Assembly (NCBI GenBank): GCA_964007475.1
Contig: OZ023274.1
Coordinates: 6,076,001 to 6,140,000 of the forward strand
Source: Hybos culiciformis
Lineage: Eukaryota; Arthropoda; Insecta; Diptera; Hybotidae
Length of the DNA stretch: 64,000 nucleotides
Direction: 5' to 3'
In this document: one piece after another, positions 1 to 13,195 of the stretch
Layout: each line of letters opens with the position of its first letter
Numbering within the stretch: the first letter of the stretch is position 1
Notes under the pieces: generated by a model
Told to the model about the DNA's origin: nothing
Databases searched by the model: none
The model's input: the letters and a program-made list of their open reading frames with translations, nothing else
Position numbers and translations under genes: made by a program

Positions 1-2203
1 TTATTGAAAGGTACAATTGGATTGAAATTATATAACCAATCCTAATCAAATTTTAAAATAAAAGACATGGTTCTTTAGGTGTTAAGGATTGGTTGTTTTA
101 TTCTTTAAAATAATAAATGTTTTTTCATAATTTAGAAATTGAATATCCATGTAAGTTGATATAAAAAAGATAAATTTTCATCGAGATAAAATGAATTTTC
201 AACTTTTCCGAGTTAAACTGAATTATGGATATTTTATAAATTGTATACAAAATAGGTTCACGTAGTTAATTCAAAAGCTTTTAAAACTTTTAAACTAATT
301 TTTTTTTTAAATATTTTTCGTTATTGTTATAAGTTTTTATGATAAATAACATTAAATTTAAAATATTTTATTATTTTTTGATTTCATAAAATTTCATTAT
401 ATAATATAATAATTATAGCAGAAAATCACATTTCCTCTCACATTTACGGTTTAAATAATTCAAATAAGTACAGACATAAAATTTGTGAAAACATTTATTT
501 CTGATAAGTTGATTCGTAATCGTAAAGATATTTGAAAGAAAAAACTGTTCCAGTCTGAATAATTTTTTTACTGATTTTAATTTAACCTGGAAAACTAATT
601 TCAGAAAACAATTGTGTAATTGCTGAAAATTAGAATTCGTTTACATCTATGTACTGTACTGATACATATTACCTTTAACGATACTGGGTACATTACATTT
701 TAAACAAATTAAACATTTTAATAAAAATATCTGAATGAATAACACAAAATGGATTAAATAAAATTTAATTACAGTTTATTTAAACTGACAATATAATAAT
801 AAAAAAAAAAGTTATTTAAACATTTTCTTTCCAAACCACCTTTGGAGTTATTCGTATAATAAGTAATATTTAAAAAAAAATTATTATTGACATCAAAAGC
901 TCAGTATCGAGTTTTTGATTTATTGATTTGAAATAATTTTCATCAATTAAAATAATTATTGAGAGTATTAACTATATTGATATAATATTATAATTATTTA
1001 TAAATATTTGTAAAAATATTTTAAAAATTTTAAAACGTGATAAAATTTTATTTTTTACGAGGAAAATTTAGCAAAAATATTGGAAAAGAAAAAAACTAAG
1101 TTATTAGAAAATTATTTCTTCATAGAAATTATCTTATTACCTAATATGAACTAAATATATCCAATTCAAGTAAATCTATGGTCTTTATTAAATTATAGGT
1201 AGGTATCTATGAAACTAATTATACACTAAATCCTTTAATGGGTTATTTTATTATATCAGAGAATTATAAAATTCGTAAGTGACCAAAATTATGAATATTA
1301 TCTGCCGGCATACATATAAAAATTGATATTTCGTTTCCCATTAAAAACAGTACTTAATTTAGAAATTTTGCTCACAAGCATTCTTTTTTTTCCCCAAATT
1401 TGAATATAAAGTTTGAAGTCAATTTAATAAATTATTTTTTAAAAAATATCATGAAATTATTGATATTTATAAATAATAAATAATAACATTTTTATAATAT
1501 CGTAACATTTTATTTATTTTTTTTTGTAATAACATTTTAATATTCGAAATTTAATAAATAAATATTTTGCATAATATTAGGCGCCTAGAATATAAAATTT
1601 ATAAAACATTTAAAAAAAATTTTTTTTTAATTCTTATTTAATAAAAAATATACCATATTTAAATATTAATGAAATTATAAACAAAAGAACAAATAAATAA
1701 TTTATTTAAAATAAAATTCAACTTTATTCGCAAAGTTTTTGTCTATAAAGTTTAACATATAAAATAATTATATAAAAAAAAGCTCAATCGATTCAAATTC
1801 ATTAAGCCTATCTTTTTGTCACATTTGTTTTTAAATAAATGATTAAATATTTCAAAGAAAACTATAAAATTTATAACTTCTTGTCAAAGTTATAAGCTCT
1901 ATTGAAGCGTATTGCCTTTATGGAAAAAATGAGTAAATTTTGAATTAAAACTATAGTTTTCACTATTCTCATAATTTTAAATAAAGTGTTATTGAACTGT
2001 TTAAGCTAAATTCAAAAATAAAATCTTCCTATAAACTCATCAATTAAACAATTTTGATTTATTTAAGATAAAATAAAAAAATTTGAAGCAGCTTCTTATC
2101 TATAAGATGGGTAAGCTTACAAGAACCAGTACAGTCTGAAAATTTTTTTTAATGCTCTTGGGTCTTATGTAACTTATTAATAATTTTAATTTTTTTTTAA
2201 GAA
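1..2203. other. Non-coding AT-rich DNA downstream of the Ig/FN3 gene
   Basis: I see no exon, RNA gene or clear mobile element here. The stretch is dominated by A/T runs and has no long open frame with coding-like composition. It lies 3' of the minus-strand Ig/FN3 gene, whose likely poly(A) signal sits at its inner border. Confidence 0.6.
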
Positions 2204-2209
2204 TTTATT
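2204..2209 (-). terminator. Candidate poly(A) signal of the Ig/FN3 gene
   Basis: On the minus strand this reads AATAAA, 63 bases after the TGA stop at 2274-2272. It is the first canonical hexamer after the stop. In such AT-rich DNA the motif is common by chance, so the position after a confident stop codon is the main support. Confidence 0.5.
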
Positions 2210-2271
2210 CTAAAGAACACACATAAATAACAAAATCCAATTAGGAACAAATAATGAAATTAGAGAAATTT

Positions 2272-4274
2272 TCAGCTCTTTTTTCTTTTCATCCAATTGG
2301 GTATTCGGCTGCTGATTGCTTCACCCATTTGTCTATAAATCATTAGTGCTAAAATTGGCAATACCAATCTTGCATCTTTGAATATATAAACCCAACAAGC
2401 TACGACAAAGAGCCCAACATCTGTTGTATAACTAACTGCAGATCTTACATTTTCTTGAGCTTCATCTGCAATCTCTTCAGGCGTCTTTTTGTAGATTTGT
2501 TCTAAACTTTCATCACTTCTGCTTTTGGGTGAGTTTGAATCTGAATTAGTTGATGGTTTAACATTTACCAAGGGTTTCCTCTTCATACCATGTGGTGATT
2601 CAGTCTGCAATCTTGTTTTAGAGATTTGTCTTCTGTGGACTATTGAATCTACGATTTTAGGTTCAGGCTGAGTAATGGTATCAATATTACATCTTTCTTT
2701 ATTATCGTGTGAAACAGATTTTGACGCAGATTCTTCTCGTGATCGCGTTCCAGACGCTACACGCCTTTTTACAATGATTTTCTTAGTTTTGACAGTTCTA
2801 CCTCTTGTGGCAACTACTTCTTTAACGGCATCTGTGGTAATTGGTTTAGGTTCATCTTTTTCAGTAGAAACATCTTCTTCTTTCTCATTCGTTTCATATA
2901 TTTCTTTTGGTTTTTCTATGGCAGATCTGCTTTTAGACTGAACATGCTGTGTTTGCATCCTTTCAACTATAGACATTCTTGGTTTTGCTATAGCTCTGGC
3001 TATTAATTCGGATTCTTCAACATTCAGCTCCTCTTTACTGATTTTAAATGCTTCATCTACATCATCATTAGGCATTAAAAATTGTTTTCTCATATATATT
3101 GGAGTTGAAGGTTTTTTATGATATACATCTTTAACTATTTCACCATAATGATCCGCTACAACTCTAGCTTCCTCCTCAGCACTTTTTTGAGATTCAACTC
3201 TTTTCCTTTCCGCTTCCAACGAAGCTTGTCTTTTAACTGGTACATTTATTTCTTGATTTACAGGTTGTTGAATCACATTTATTTCTGATTTTGGGGTTTT
3301 TTTGCTTTCTTGTTGATTTTTATCTCGTTGGAAAAAAGATTTAAAACCACCTTTACTTTTTTCCTTCTTCTCGGTCTTCTCTATCTTTTCTATCATTTCG
3401 ATATTCTCAAACGAATTACTAACATTTTTGATATTGTTTTGTGAAGACTTTGAGTTTCCATTTTGATAGTTGGCGACATCTGTTCCAGATCCTGAATCAT
3501 CTTTAACTACATTTTCATTAGAGGATCGTTTTAAAATAGGTTTAGGGATAAAGTCGGGACTGGGTAATGGGTGTGGCTTTGTTAACACAATAGAGGACTG
3601 ATCAGGTGTAGGACTTCTATAAGGGGAAAAATTACCCTCAGACATTCGTCTTGGATGATACGTGTCAAGTTCACCACTTGTTGAGCGAGTTCGTGCCATT
3701 AATTCCATTTTGAATTTTTCCATAGATTCTTCCGAATCAGAAGCTGTACTTTCTGTATAATCTGATTCGTATTCGATATTATCATTATTTGAAGCATGTT
3801 TATTAATTAATTCATCATGATCAATATATTCTTCCAGATCAAATCTCTTAATTTTGTTAGTCATCACTTTTTGAGCATCTTTGATCGTTGATAAATTTTC
3901 TTTAGAATTCCATTTCATTGGTGGCAAAACAATTTCCTTAGATAAATCGGCAGATCGTCGTCGAATACTTCGGCGTTCAAACGATAATCTTTCAGCTTCT
4001 GACATTGATCCCAATCTTTTTCTGACACCAGTAGGATGTCCTAACGATGGATCATGGCTCAATTCAGTGTGTTTCACCCTTTCAGCTTCTTCCATTTCAA
4101 CAGCCTCATAGAATCTTGCCATGGCTTTTTCGTATAGCAATTCTGTGGAGCTGACGGAACGGCGAATCTGAACGGGAAATAGATATTGTTCGGCCATAGA
4201 CATGTCAGGAGTTGAAAGTGAAATTGGTGGTGGTGACAAGGCTTCTTCTAAATCTAAATCGAAGGATTCTTGTC
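2272..4274 (-). CDS. Ig/FN3 gene exon 3 (disordered tail and terminal hydrophobic segment)
   Basis: Acceptor tatatttttag before 4274; the split codon A|GA joins exon 2 to QESFDLDLEE. The exon encodes acidic and Ser-rich sequence, lysine-rich blocks (around 3360-3290 with GGFKSFFQRDK) and an Arg/Lys-rich part near 2800-2740. A hydrophobic run of about 28 residues (2418-2335, VGLFVVACWVYIF then ARLVLPILALMIY) is followed by a short basic tail, MKRKKS. This matches a tail-anchored topology. The stop is TGA at 2274-2272. Confidence 0.9.
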
Positions 4275-7200
4275 CTAAAAATATAGAGAAGGAATTTATA
4301 ATCCTAAACTTAATATAAAATATAATTGCTAGATGAAAACTACCAGTGTTTAAAGACAAGAAGAAGAGTTTTATTAATTGATATAACGTTTCGACGTATT
4401 ACTGTCATTTTAATTGCAAATGCATTTAAACAAGTAATTTTTATCAAGCAACTACATAAAATATCACAACAGAAATTTATTTAATTAAAAAATCAGCTAT
4501 ATTAACTTACTATCGTTATCCTTTGACTTTTTGTCTGGATAAAATACTAGCATAAATTCGTTACTAGTATGAACCTCATCACGTTTCTCCGTATCCGAAG
4601 GAAGACGTAGTTCATTCGTAGGAGCACTAATTTCAATCGTTGGATTTGGAAGCGCCGAAGAATTGTTTTTGTCTAAAGCTATGTCACCATTTTGTTTTTG
4701 TGAATTGTTTTTAAATGGACTAGAACCTCGTCGAAAATATTGATCAATAAAAGTTGCTGGTTCTTCACTTCTTTGTAATGCTGGACTTTTTCTGTTATCG
4801 GATGAGTTTGTGGTTGAAACAGCTGTTGTGTTTAGGTTTGACGGGCTTGTACTTCGCTTAGCGTTTGCTTTTCTTTGTTTTTCTATTTCTTCTTCAAGAC
4901 GTAGACGTTCTTGTATTTTACGTTCAACAGTTGGGCTTAGTTTATCTTGAATAGTAGTAGAAAAAATATTTCTTGATGTTGGTAATTCCCTAAGAGATGG
5001 TTGTTCTTTCGAGGCAGATTGTTCATTCGGTAGGCATTGGTTTATTATTGTCGACTCTTTTTTATCCATTAAAATTTTCTTTGGAGAGTTTTCATTAGAA
5101 AAATGTTGATTAACAGTAGAATTATCTTGACCACTTTGCAATTCGTTCTTAGTTGATTCCTCTTTTGGACTAGGTTCTCGAGATGAAATTATTTTTCTGC
5201 TGGGACTTGGACTTCGTTTGAAAAATTGTTGTATTTTTTCTGCTACTTCTAATCTCAAACTATTTTTTCTTACTACTTTTGGACTTCCTTTTAAATTATC
5301 TTCTTCATTTTCTACTTTTGGGGTTAAAGAATGTTTAGACTCGTTTAATTCGATTTTCATTCCTGAAGGACTTTTCCTAATACTTTTATTATAATCGGGT
5401 GTTCCATAAGACATTTCCATATTCAACTGTTCACTTTCATATAATTCAGGCTTATTAGTTTTTGAAGGAGAATGCCTTGTTGGTGAAGGGTCCTTTATAT
5501 TTTCATCACTTTTACCACCGCGAGATAAAAAATTTCCAACAGGGGATAAGGTTCTACGCTTCGGTGGAACTGGTTTATCATCAAAAGGTACGTCTTTGTC
5601 TTCGGGTTTAAGTATACCTCTTTTAGGATCTGGTATGAAAAGAATGTCGGATTCCATACTGGGATCACTCAGACCGTAAGGATTTTCAGCTTTCACTCGA
5701 AATTTATATTCCGATCCTTCAATTAAATCATGTAAGGTTGTTGTTAATTGCCTTGTTGTCGAAGCTTTTAGCCAAACATTCCAACCAATCCGAAAATATT
5801 CTACAATATAGTTTCCTATTTTACATCCTCCGTCATCCTCTGGTGCAATCCAGGACAGAGTTGCCGATTTACCAAAAGACATATTCAATTTCACTTTTCC
5901 TGGAGGTTTTGGTCTTGCTGTTACCGTAACTAAGAAAGAAGTTGCATCTTCGCCTAAGTGATTTATTGCTTTTATTTGATATTCTCCACGATCTTCTCTT
6001 TTCACATTGTCTATTTTCAAGGTGGAATTTTTATCGGTTGTAACCAGTTCATATCTTCCAGTATTTCTAACCATTTCGCCCTCATGGGACCAAACAACCT
6101 TCGGTATTGGTTGACCGGCGATGCCAACTTTAAGACGTAACATTTCATCTGCTTCAACAATTAATCCTTCTTCATAATTCCTTGGTAGCCTTATCTTTGG
6201 AGGAGCTTCAACCTTTAATTTTGCTCTGGTCACAACATGACCAGCTCGATTGGTCGCAGTGCACTTTATTTCTCCTTCATCAGTTAATGCAACTTGATGA
6301 ATGATAAGTACGCTGACGTCGTTATCATGTACAATTTTCGTTCGCCTACTGCTAAATATTTCAAAACCATCTTTGAACCAACTTATTTCGGGCGGAGGTT
6401 GACCTAATATTGTTACTCTTAATTCAACCCTTTCATTTTCAACCGCATTAGTATCTATCAATTCATTCATAAATCTTGGGACACTTATTGCATTTCGCTG
6501 TAGTGTTACTGTAAGAACGTCTGAGAGCTCGCTAGGATCTGATTTTCCGACAATATTTTCAGCTATGGCTCTAAATTGATAGCGCCATCCAGGTTCAAGT
6601 CCACTTATCGAACATTCACATATTGGAACTAAGGTTGGCATAGCACGCACCCAATGAGGCGAACCCATTCGACGATGTTCGATAATGTAACCAAGAATCG
6701 GAGAGCCTCCATCTATTTGCGGTTTCTGCCATTTCAAAGTTATAACATCAGGTTGCTGATCGGATAAAGGTATTAAAATTGGTCTTCCAGGTGGTGAAGG
6801 TCTTTCTAAAATAAAATACACTTTTGTTAGTATTGAATTTATTGGAATTTATGAATGGAATAAACCAAATTCAACAGGATTATTAACTCATTTGAATTCT
6901 TGAAACTTCACTTTTGCTTCGAGAAAATTAGAGATAAGATAAGTTAATACTTTTACATTTGTTCTTGCAATATTCGTTTTTCGTTTATTAAAATATAAAT
7001 CTGTATTTTAATAAACAAAAAACGAAAAGGAAATTACGTTTTCATACTCAAACGTCAGATATGATTGCTAGATTAGCAACGTTAAGTTGGTTTTCATTAT
7101 AAATTAGAAGCAAGTAAAATATTTTAATTTATCGTTATTATATGCACATATATTTATATTATTAATACAATGCAAAAATTACATATAAAAAATTCTGAAC

Positions 7201-8642
7201 GAAATGCAAACTTGCAATTCACTCAATTTATTTTGTCTAAAAAAAAAATATATGAATATAACTTTAAATATAAAAGTATGTCAATAATTCTGATAAAACA
7301 TTTAAAATAAAACAAAAAGTTTTTTTAAAAATGTATATAAATATATCAAAAGTAATATGGTTTAAAATAGACTCAAAAATATATAAATATTTTTTTTTCG
7401 AAAATGATAAATTCTTATATTAATCTTAAAATATTATTATGAAAACAAAAATTGAAAAGAAAACATTTTGTTATTTTATTTTTTTATTTTTTTTTTTTTT
7501 TAATTTTTTATTATATTTTTCGAACAAAATAAACCTACAAAATGAATGAAAACTTATGCATAACAATTTTTTGTAAGGTATACAATCATAAAAAAAAATT
7601 TTTTTTTTGCTTGTATCGCGACCACTTGAGAATAAGAATCTAAAAATAATCTTATTCGAGCGCTGCTATTATAATAATAACATAATTTTTTTTTTTTTGA
7701 ATATTTTAAGTTTACAATAAATTGCAAAATAAATAATCTTATCACGAACTATTATTTTGGGCAACATAACTTTTGAAAAATGTAAATGGCATTTAATTGG
7801 AAATAAAATGTCGTAGAATAAAATTTTCACAGAAATATGATTTTACTAGATTACTATAATATAAATAAAAGTTTGAAATCAAAAATAATATTGTAAAAAC
7901 TTTTGCCACATTTTTCTATTAGTAGTTGAACAACATAGCTAGTAATGACAGTACAATTCAAATTGCTTTTAGATTTTATTAGTGACTAGGTCTACTGAAA
8001 TTCTCTTATAAACTTCGCTTAAATTGTGAATTGTAATGTGCAATAAATATATAGTAGTTTAGTTCCTTTCGTTTACTTTATAATGAAAGAAGATTTTGAA
8101 TTAAATGTGAATGAACGTACATATATTGAAAAAATTATTTTTATTACGTCACAATCAAAAAAAAAATATTCAGAAGGTGTGTTTTATTACAATTTCATAG
8201 ATAATTAGGATTCTCCAATTTAAAGAAAAACTTTGCAACGGATGTTACTATTATTTTTGGAACTTTTGCAAATCAATTTGATAAATCAATATTAAAACAG
8301 TCAGCCGGAACGCACACTAGCAGCTTTAAATATGAGTGTATAAAACCTTTATTCAGAATTTGACACCTAGTTTTTTGATAAATTTTGTAATAAATTCATA
8401 AATGCTCATTAATAAACTTGTCTACTAAGCCCATATAATTTTTATGTTTTTTTTTTTTTTTTTTTTTAAGAATGAAAATAGAAAAATATTCTTTAATTTG
8501 AATTTTTTTTTTTTTTTTAATAAATACAAAAAAGAAAATTATTTAATAAATTTTAATTACCAGCACTTTTCCAATGTACAAATTTTTTAGGTTTTCCACC
8601 TTGTGCGTTATAATTTTGATGTTTTCCTTGCTGATTTCCCAT
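2272..8642 (-). CDS. Ig/FN3 muscle-type protein with C-terminal hydrophobic anchor (three exons, complete)
   Basis: Exons on the minus strand are 8642-8561, 6805-4511 and 4274-2272. They join in frame (phase 1 at both introns) to give 1,459 residues. The N-terminus is MGNQQGKHQNYNAQGGKPKK, followed by FN3, Ig, Ig and FN3 domains. A long low-complexity region follows, rich in Ser, Lys and Glu with many SP/SPSP motifs, and a 28-residue hydrophobic stretch ends 20 residues before the stop. The Ig domains keep the Trp (SWFKDG; VVWSHEG) and the D-x-G-x-hydrophobic turn, but lack the full Cys pair, as in intracellular I-set domains of titin, twitchin and myosin-binding protein C. The PSPPGRP linker is typical of that superfamily. 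A sarcomeric or sarcomere-to-membrane linking role is inference. The start ATG has a good context (AGAAATGG). The gene is divergent from the SESTD1-like gene. I do not recognise a specific named orthologue. Confidence 0.87.
4275..4510 (-). other. Intron 2 of the Ig/FN3 gene
   Basis: A 236-bp AT-rich intron with donor gtaagt and acceptor ttttag. It joins exons in phase 1. No other feature is visible in it. Confidence 0.8.
4511..6805 (-). CDS. Ig/FN3 gene exon 2 (FN3-Ig-Ig-FN3 and start of disordered tail)
   Basis: Acceptor ttttattttag before 6805; donor gtaagt at 4510-4505. Domains in transcript order: FN3 (about 6800-6500, with DGGSPILGYIIEHR and a Tyr-containing F-strand), Ig (about 6485-6210, SWFKDG then DEGEIKC), Ig (about 6205-5920, VVWSHEG then DRGEYQ) and FN3 (about 5905-5620, DDGGCKIGNYIVEYFR). 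The remainder, to 4511, is Ser/Pro/Lys-rich with repeated SPSP and KSP-like motifs, plus a charged stretch around 4920-4860 that could form a short coiled coil. The disordered part may carry phosphorylation sites. Confidence 0.9.
6806..8560 (-). other. Intron 1 of the Ig/FN3 gene
   Basis: About 1.75 kb with donor gtaatt and acceptor ttttag. It contains a strong perfect-type hairpin (6974-7025) and long poly-T runs near 7488-7500 and 8446-8515. A locally less AT-rich patch near 8300-8330 has no coding signal that I can support. Confidence 0.65.
6974..7025. repeat. Inverted repeat: 24-bp arms, 4-base loop
   Basis: The left arm 6974-6997 and the reverse complement of 7002-7025 agree at 22 of 24 positions, and the arms are separated by only 4 bases. 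It is much longer than expected from chance AT-rich palindromes because it includes CG-containing positions. It lies 170 bases upstream of exon 2 of the Ig/FN3 gene, inside its intron. It could be a foldback element remnant or an RNA hairpin in the pre-mRNA. Confidence 0.8.
8561..8642 (-). CDS. Ig/FN3 gene exon 1 (initiator exon, 27 codons plus 1 base)
   Basis: On the minus strand an ATG at 8642-8640 opens 27 codons with mixed, non-repetitive composition inside very AT-rich DNA, ending in G followed by a gtaatt donor. The leftover base (phase 1) combines with the AA at the start of the next exon to make GAA and continue into ERPSPPGRP. That phase agreement and the hydrophilic, Gly/Lys/Gln-rich peptide support it. 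Gly at position 2 raises the possibility of N-myristoylation, but the residue at position 6 is Gly rather than Ser/Thr, so this is weak. Confidence 0.75.
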
Positions 8643-10723
8643 TTCTTTTTACAAAAAAAAAAGAAGAAAAAAATGCAATATTTTTGAAAAAAAAAAAAAT
8701 TTTTATTTCTTCAGCTAAAAAAAAATCTTACTTAATTCTACTTTTTTTTTTTTTTATCTTTCAAAATTCTAAATTAAGACATTAATTTATCGGTTTTTCG
8801 AAAATTTTCTAATTTTTTTTTTTTTTTTATCTAAAAACAAAAGAAAAATATATTAAAAATAATTTTATTAAAAAATAAAGAAAATTATTAAAAACCAAAA
8901 TATTTATTTTTTACATTTCATATTACATTTTGAAAATTCATTAAAATTAATTTAGTGAACAAAAAAAAAAAAATTAAATAAAATTATATTTATAGGATTT
9001 TCCTTTTAATCCCCGTCACCATTCATTTTTGTTTCTTTAATTTACTATTAACTAAGACCACCGAATACCCCTAGGGCAAGCTTTTAACTGAAAAAGTTTT
9101 TCTCATGTGGGAAAATTTTTTTTAATTTTATTTCTTTTGATTTTTCATTTTCTTTTCGAAAAACGTGATGAAAATATAATTTCAAAAATTAAAAAAAACA
9201 ACTCATTAAAATTGAATTTGAGAAAATGTTCTCGAAAAATAACAAAAAAAATTCAATAGTGTTAGAGATATAAACAAATAACATATGGTAAAATTTTGTT
9301 TATTTATTTTATGTTTTTTTTTGTATTGGTAATAAACAAAAACTTGAAATATGGAAAAAAAGACTTAAGTAATTTATAATTCGTTAATTATTTTTATTAT
9401 GATTGTTTTAGTATTAATTAATTTTGAAAATCATAATATTTATATTTGTTGTATGTGTACATTATTAATGAAACATATTTTTATTAAATATTCGTTAAGA
9501 TTAATTAGTTGACAAAACTACAGCCAAAATTTCGTATATTGTTTCCTTTCAATCTTTAAACTTGAACTATAAACAAAAGTTTATTAGCTCTTGGTGTCAT
9601 ATAACAAAATGCATATTATAAGTTTATCTTAAAGTATCTTAAATTAACAACTGAGCCTAGAAATAAACTTGAAACTTGAAAAATTAAATACTGATTTCCT
9701 CACTTTTCTATGAAACTACACATATAATATTGGACACTAATTACAATCAACAGCTTCTTCAATTTTATAAATTGAAGCGTTGTATCAATTATAATCTTAA
9801 GGTGACAATTATAATCCAATTCAAAATAATAATCGTATTATAATTTTTTAACAATTATCATTATGAATAAAATTATTCAATTTTTATATAAACGGTATGA
9901 AAAATTAAAATATATGAAATTGATAATTTTATACTGCAATGCAACCTACATAACATACAAGATCGAAAACTGAATTTTTCTTTATAAATTAAGTTTTCTT
10001 TCTTATGCACTTTTTCGAAATTTGTTGAACGTGATCAATAAAAAAAACGAAAAATAATTTATTTTATTGCAGAATTAGAGGAGGCAATATAAAGTGTTCA
10101 GTAGATTTTTTGTTGATTGTAATTTTTTTAAATGCACTTTAGTTTTATGATAAGTTACATAATTTTTTATTTTTTGTGGTTTTTGATTCTCTCAGTATAT
10201 TATTTTAAGACCAAAATTAATTGCTGAAATTTTTCAGGATTTTTAGAATTTAAACACGAATTAGAGAAACTCAAAAACACATTTGAATAAAAATATATCA
10301 TCTCAATTTTTTTACCTCAGCTCAATAAAATTATGTATACCTACCTAATAGTATACTCTTAGAATATTTAAGAGCCATTTTTACTCAATTAAGGCTGAAT
10401 GCGCCCCTTTTCTATAGGTATTTTATTTCGATACCAAAGAATACTTGACAAGAACGAAACACTGAAAGAAACAGCTTTCGAACCCTCAGTATTGCTTCTT
10501 CGAAAACCCGGTGTATAAACTAACTTTTAGAAGAAACAAAAAAAAAATTTCTATTTAAATTAAAAATCTTATTGATTTTTGATGCAACAAACGATTCTAT
10601 CGACTTAACGCAGTTAATCAGTTTATCTTGAGAAAATAAAAATAGTTCTGTAACATTTTTTAAAATTAAATTTAAGACCGAAATAAGTTGTAAAAAATTA
10701 TATTATTATTTATACATAGCTTA

Positions 10724-10772
10724 CCTAAATACACAATTTTTAACCTAAATACACTTAACCTAAATACACAAT
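10724..10772. repeat. Short repeats of ACCTAAATACAC
   Basis: Three copies of ACCTAAATACAC occur in close succession, two of them followed by AATTTTT. It looks like a minor local duplication. The AACCTAA core resembles insect telomeric TTAGG sequence in reverse complement, but three copies are not evidence of a telomeric tract. Confidence 0.6.
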
Positions 10773-13195
10773 TTTTTAATTTTTCATTTTTTTACAATAT
10801 CTAATTCAACTGATAAACATAAATATCCCTGTACTACACATCCAATGAGAAATTTCATTGATGAAGAATTTTAACTTGTAATTCAACTAATACCGTTTTA
10901 CAAAAAAAAAAACCAAAACAATAACAAATCAATAATCAAAAATTTACTAAAATGAAAATTTTTTCTTTAACAACATTTTTGTAAATATTTACTATATTTT
11001 ATTATATATATACAATATATTCCTATTTCAGAAAACTTTATCAAAATATTAACATTAACCAGTTCACATAAACCAGAAAAATGTATAAAATTCTGCGCAA
11101 CATAAAAATAAATGTTGCTAGAAATAAAAAATTGATTAAAAAATGTACATAAATTTTCTTGAGTATAAGAAGCAAAAACAAAAAAAATAAAGTTAACATC
11201 TTAACATTTTTACTTCAGTTTCTTACTGATCGTGTCGTTGTTAAGTTCTTTCCTTTAAAAAAAACGAAGAATTAACCACGGAATTTAATTGTTCGCTCAA
11301 TTTAAAAAAAAAAAACAAACCTTTCAATCACGCGCTATATTATATATTTATATAAAAGTATTTATATAAATATTTATTTATTAATTTTGTTTTTTATGTG
11401 ACGTGGTAATTTGGTTCTTTAATAAAAATGTCATATAACAAAATGTATGTTATACAAATAAAGTTAATCTATAAAAATTGGTATTTCATAAAATGTCAAT
11501 AAAAAAAACATAAATTTGACATTTAAATGAATTTTTTTCTTTAATTTATGGTTTTACATTCAATATTTATAAATATCACCTGTTATATAAGGATACGAGT
11601 ATAAATAAGAAATTTGAATATAATATAGTGTCAAGCGGGTGAAAAAAATTTTATACAAAAACTGGAAATAAAAACTATAAAAATTTTATGACAAGCTGCT
11701 AAATAAGCAGTTTAATAAGTCAAAATTTTTGGGGTCCCATTAAAATTTAAAATGAGGACAAATTTATTTGTCCTGAAAAAATTTCATATTTTTATATTAA
11801 TCAACTTTCACCAGATAATTTTTTTTTTTTGATTGCAGAAATGATGTTATATTATTTCCTTACATTATATATTTTGTTGAGATGAAAACAAAATTAATGC
11901 GCTAACAACACTACTTGAGTTCTAATTTGTTGAAAAAAAATTAAATATTAATACTATCGAGATTAGAAAAACTGAACATTTAGTTTAGAGTTCAACTAGT
12001 ATAGTTTTATTAACCTTACTAAAGAAAGACACACAGATTACATATTCCAAGCAAACACAAACAAAATAAAAATAAAAGCAAGAATAATGTAGACCTAATA
12101 ATAATAAATAATTATATTAACAATATAAAATGTCAAAAATTTAATTGAAATATTTTATTTTAATTTTCTCAAGGTCGTAATTATAGACCAACTCACATCA
12201 TGCATACAAAAAGAACATTAAACATAAAATAAATTTGGTTTTTTAAAAATTGTACACAAGCCGTAAAATAAAATAATTCCTACATACAAAAAATAAAATT
12301 AATTTTTATATTAAAATTATTTAAACTATAAAGATCTATGAAATTCTTTTTATTATAAAATATCATTCTTTTAATTGATTGTTTCTTAAATCGAGAAAAT
12401 TAACCGTGAAAATAAAGTTAACCGTGAAAACTGATTTTCTGCGCTATTTTTTTTTTATAATCTCAATTGAAATTATTTATAGGGCAGAAAATATTTTTTT
12501 AACTTTATTGAATTTCCTAGTAAAGATTTTGAAAATATTTTTGATTTTGATTTGTGGTCAGTTTTTCACTTACATTTCGTTTAGATATTTGTCAAAAATA
12601 TATATTTACAAAATATATATTTCATCTCTAAACATGAGAATTTAAAATAAATTCTAGAGCGGTTTCTAAAATTAGTTCTTTTTTATGATTAGTTAAGTGA
12701 ATTCGTCTAGTCATTGGATTAAGTTAATGCTTTAAGTAAGAGAATGGATTAAGTTAATGATCATTTTCACGAAATGGATAAGTGATTTAAATGATTTAAC
12801 TCAACTACTATGTATAGATTAATAAAAATGACATCTGTCAACAATATTATTGTTAATGTAATTCATGTAAATGAATCAAATTTCATTATTTATTAACTTA
12901 ATAATAGCAAATTACAAACAAAATAAAATTTTTCTAAACATATTTGAATCAGATTTTAGATATTGAAGTTAATACTTCTTTAGGCGCGTTGTATGATATT
13001 ATTGAGTAATTATGTAGGGGGTAAAAATTATTATACTCATTCGAAATTCGAGTTCGAAAAAAGCGACATGCTGTACCGTTTGAATACTCAAATAAATAAG
13101 TGGTCCACTCAATAATCATTTGTTATTTTTTAGCGCGAAAAATTTAAATTCAAATTATTTCGTTTACAAATTATTTAAATTAAAAATTTTTTTTT

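Noticed and set aside
10405..10560. Minus-strand frame of about 50 codons in a locally less AT-rich patch
   Set aside because: No start codon, no acceptor or donor in the right phase to join the Ig/FN3 gene, and no domain similarity. The initiator exon at 8561-8642 already completes that gene.
12992..13115. Inverted ATTATTGAGT arms about 110 bases apart
   Set aside because: Arms are short and AT-rich, with no target duplication. It is too weak to call an element.
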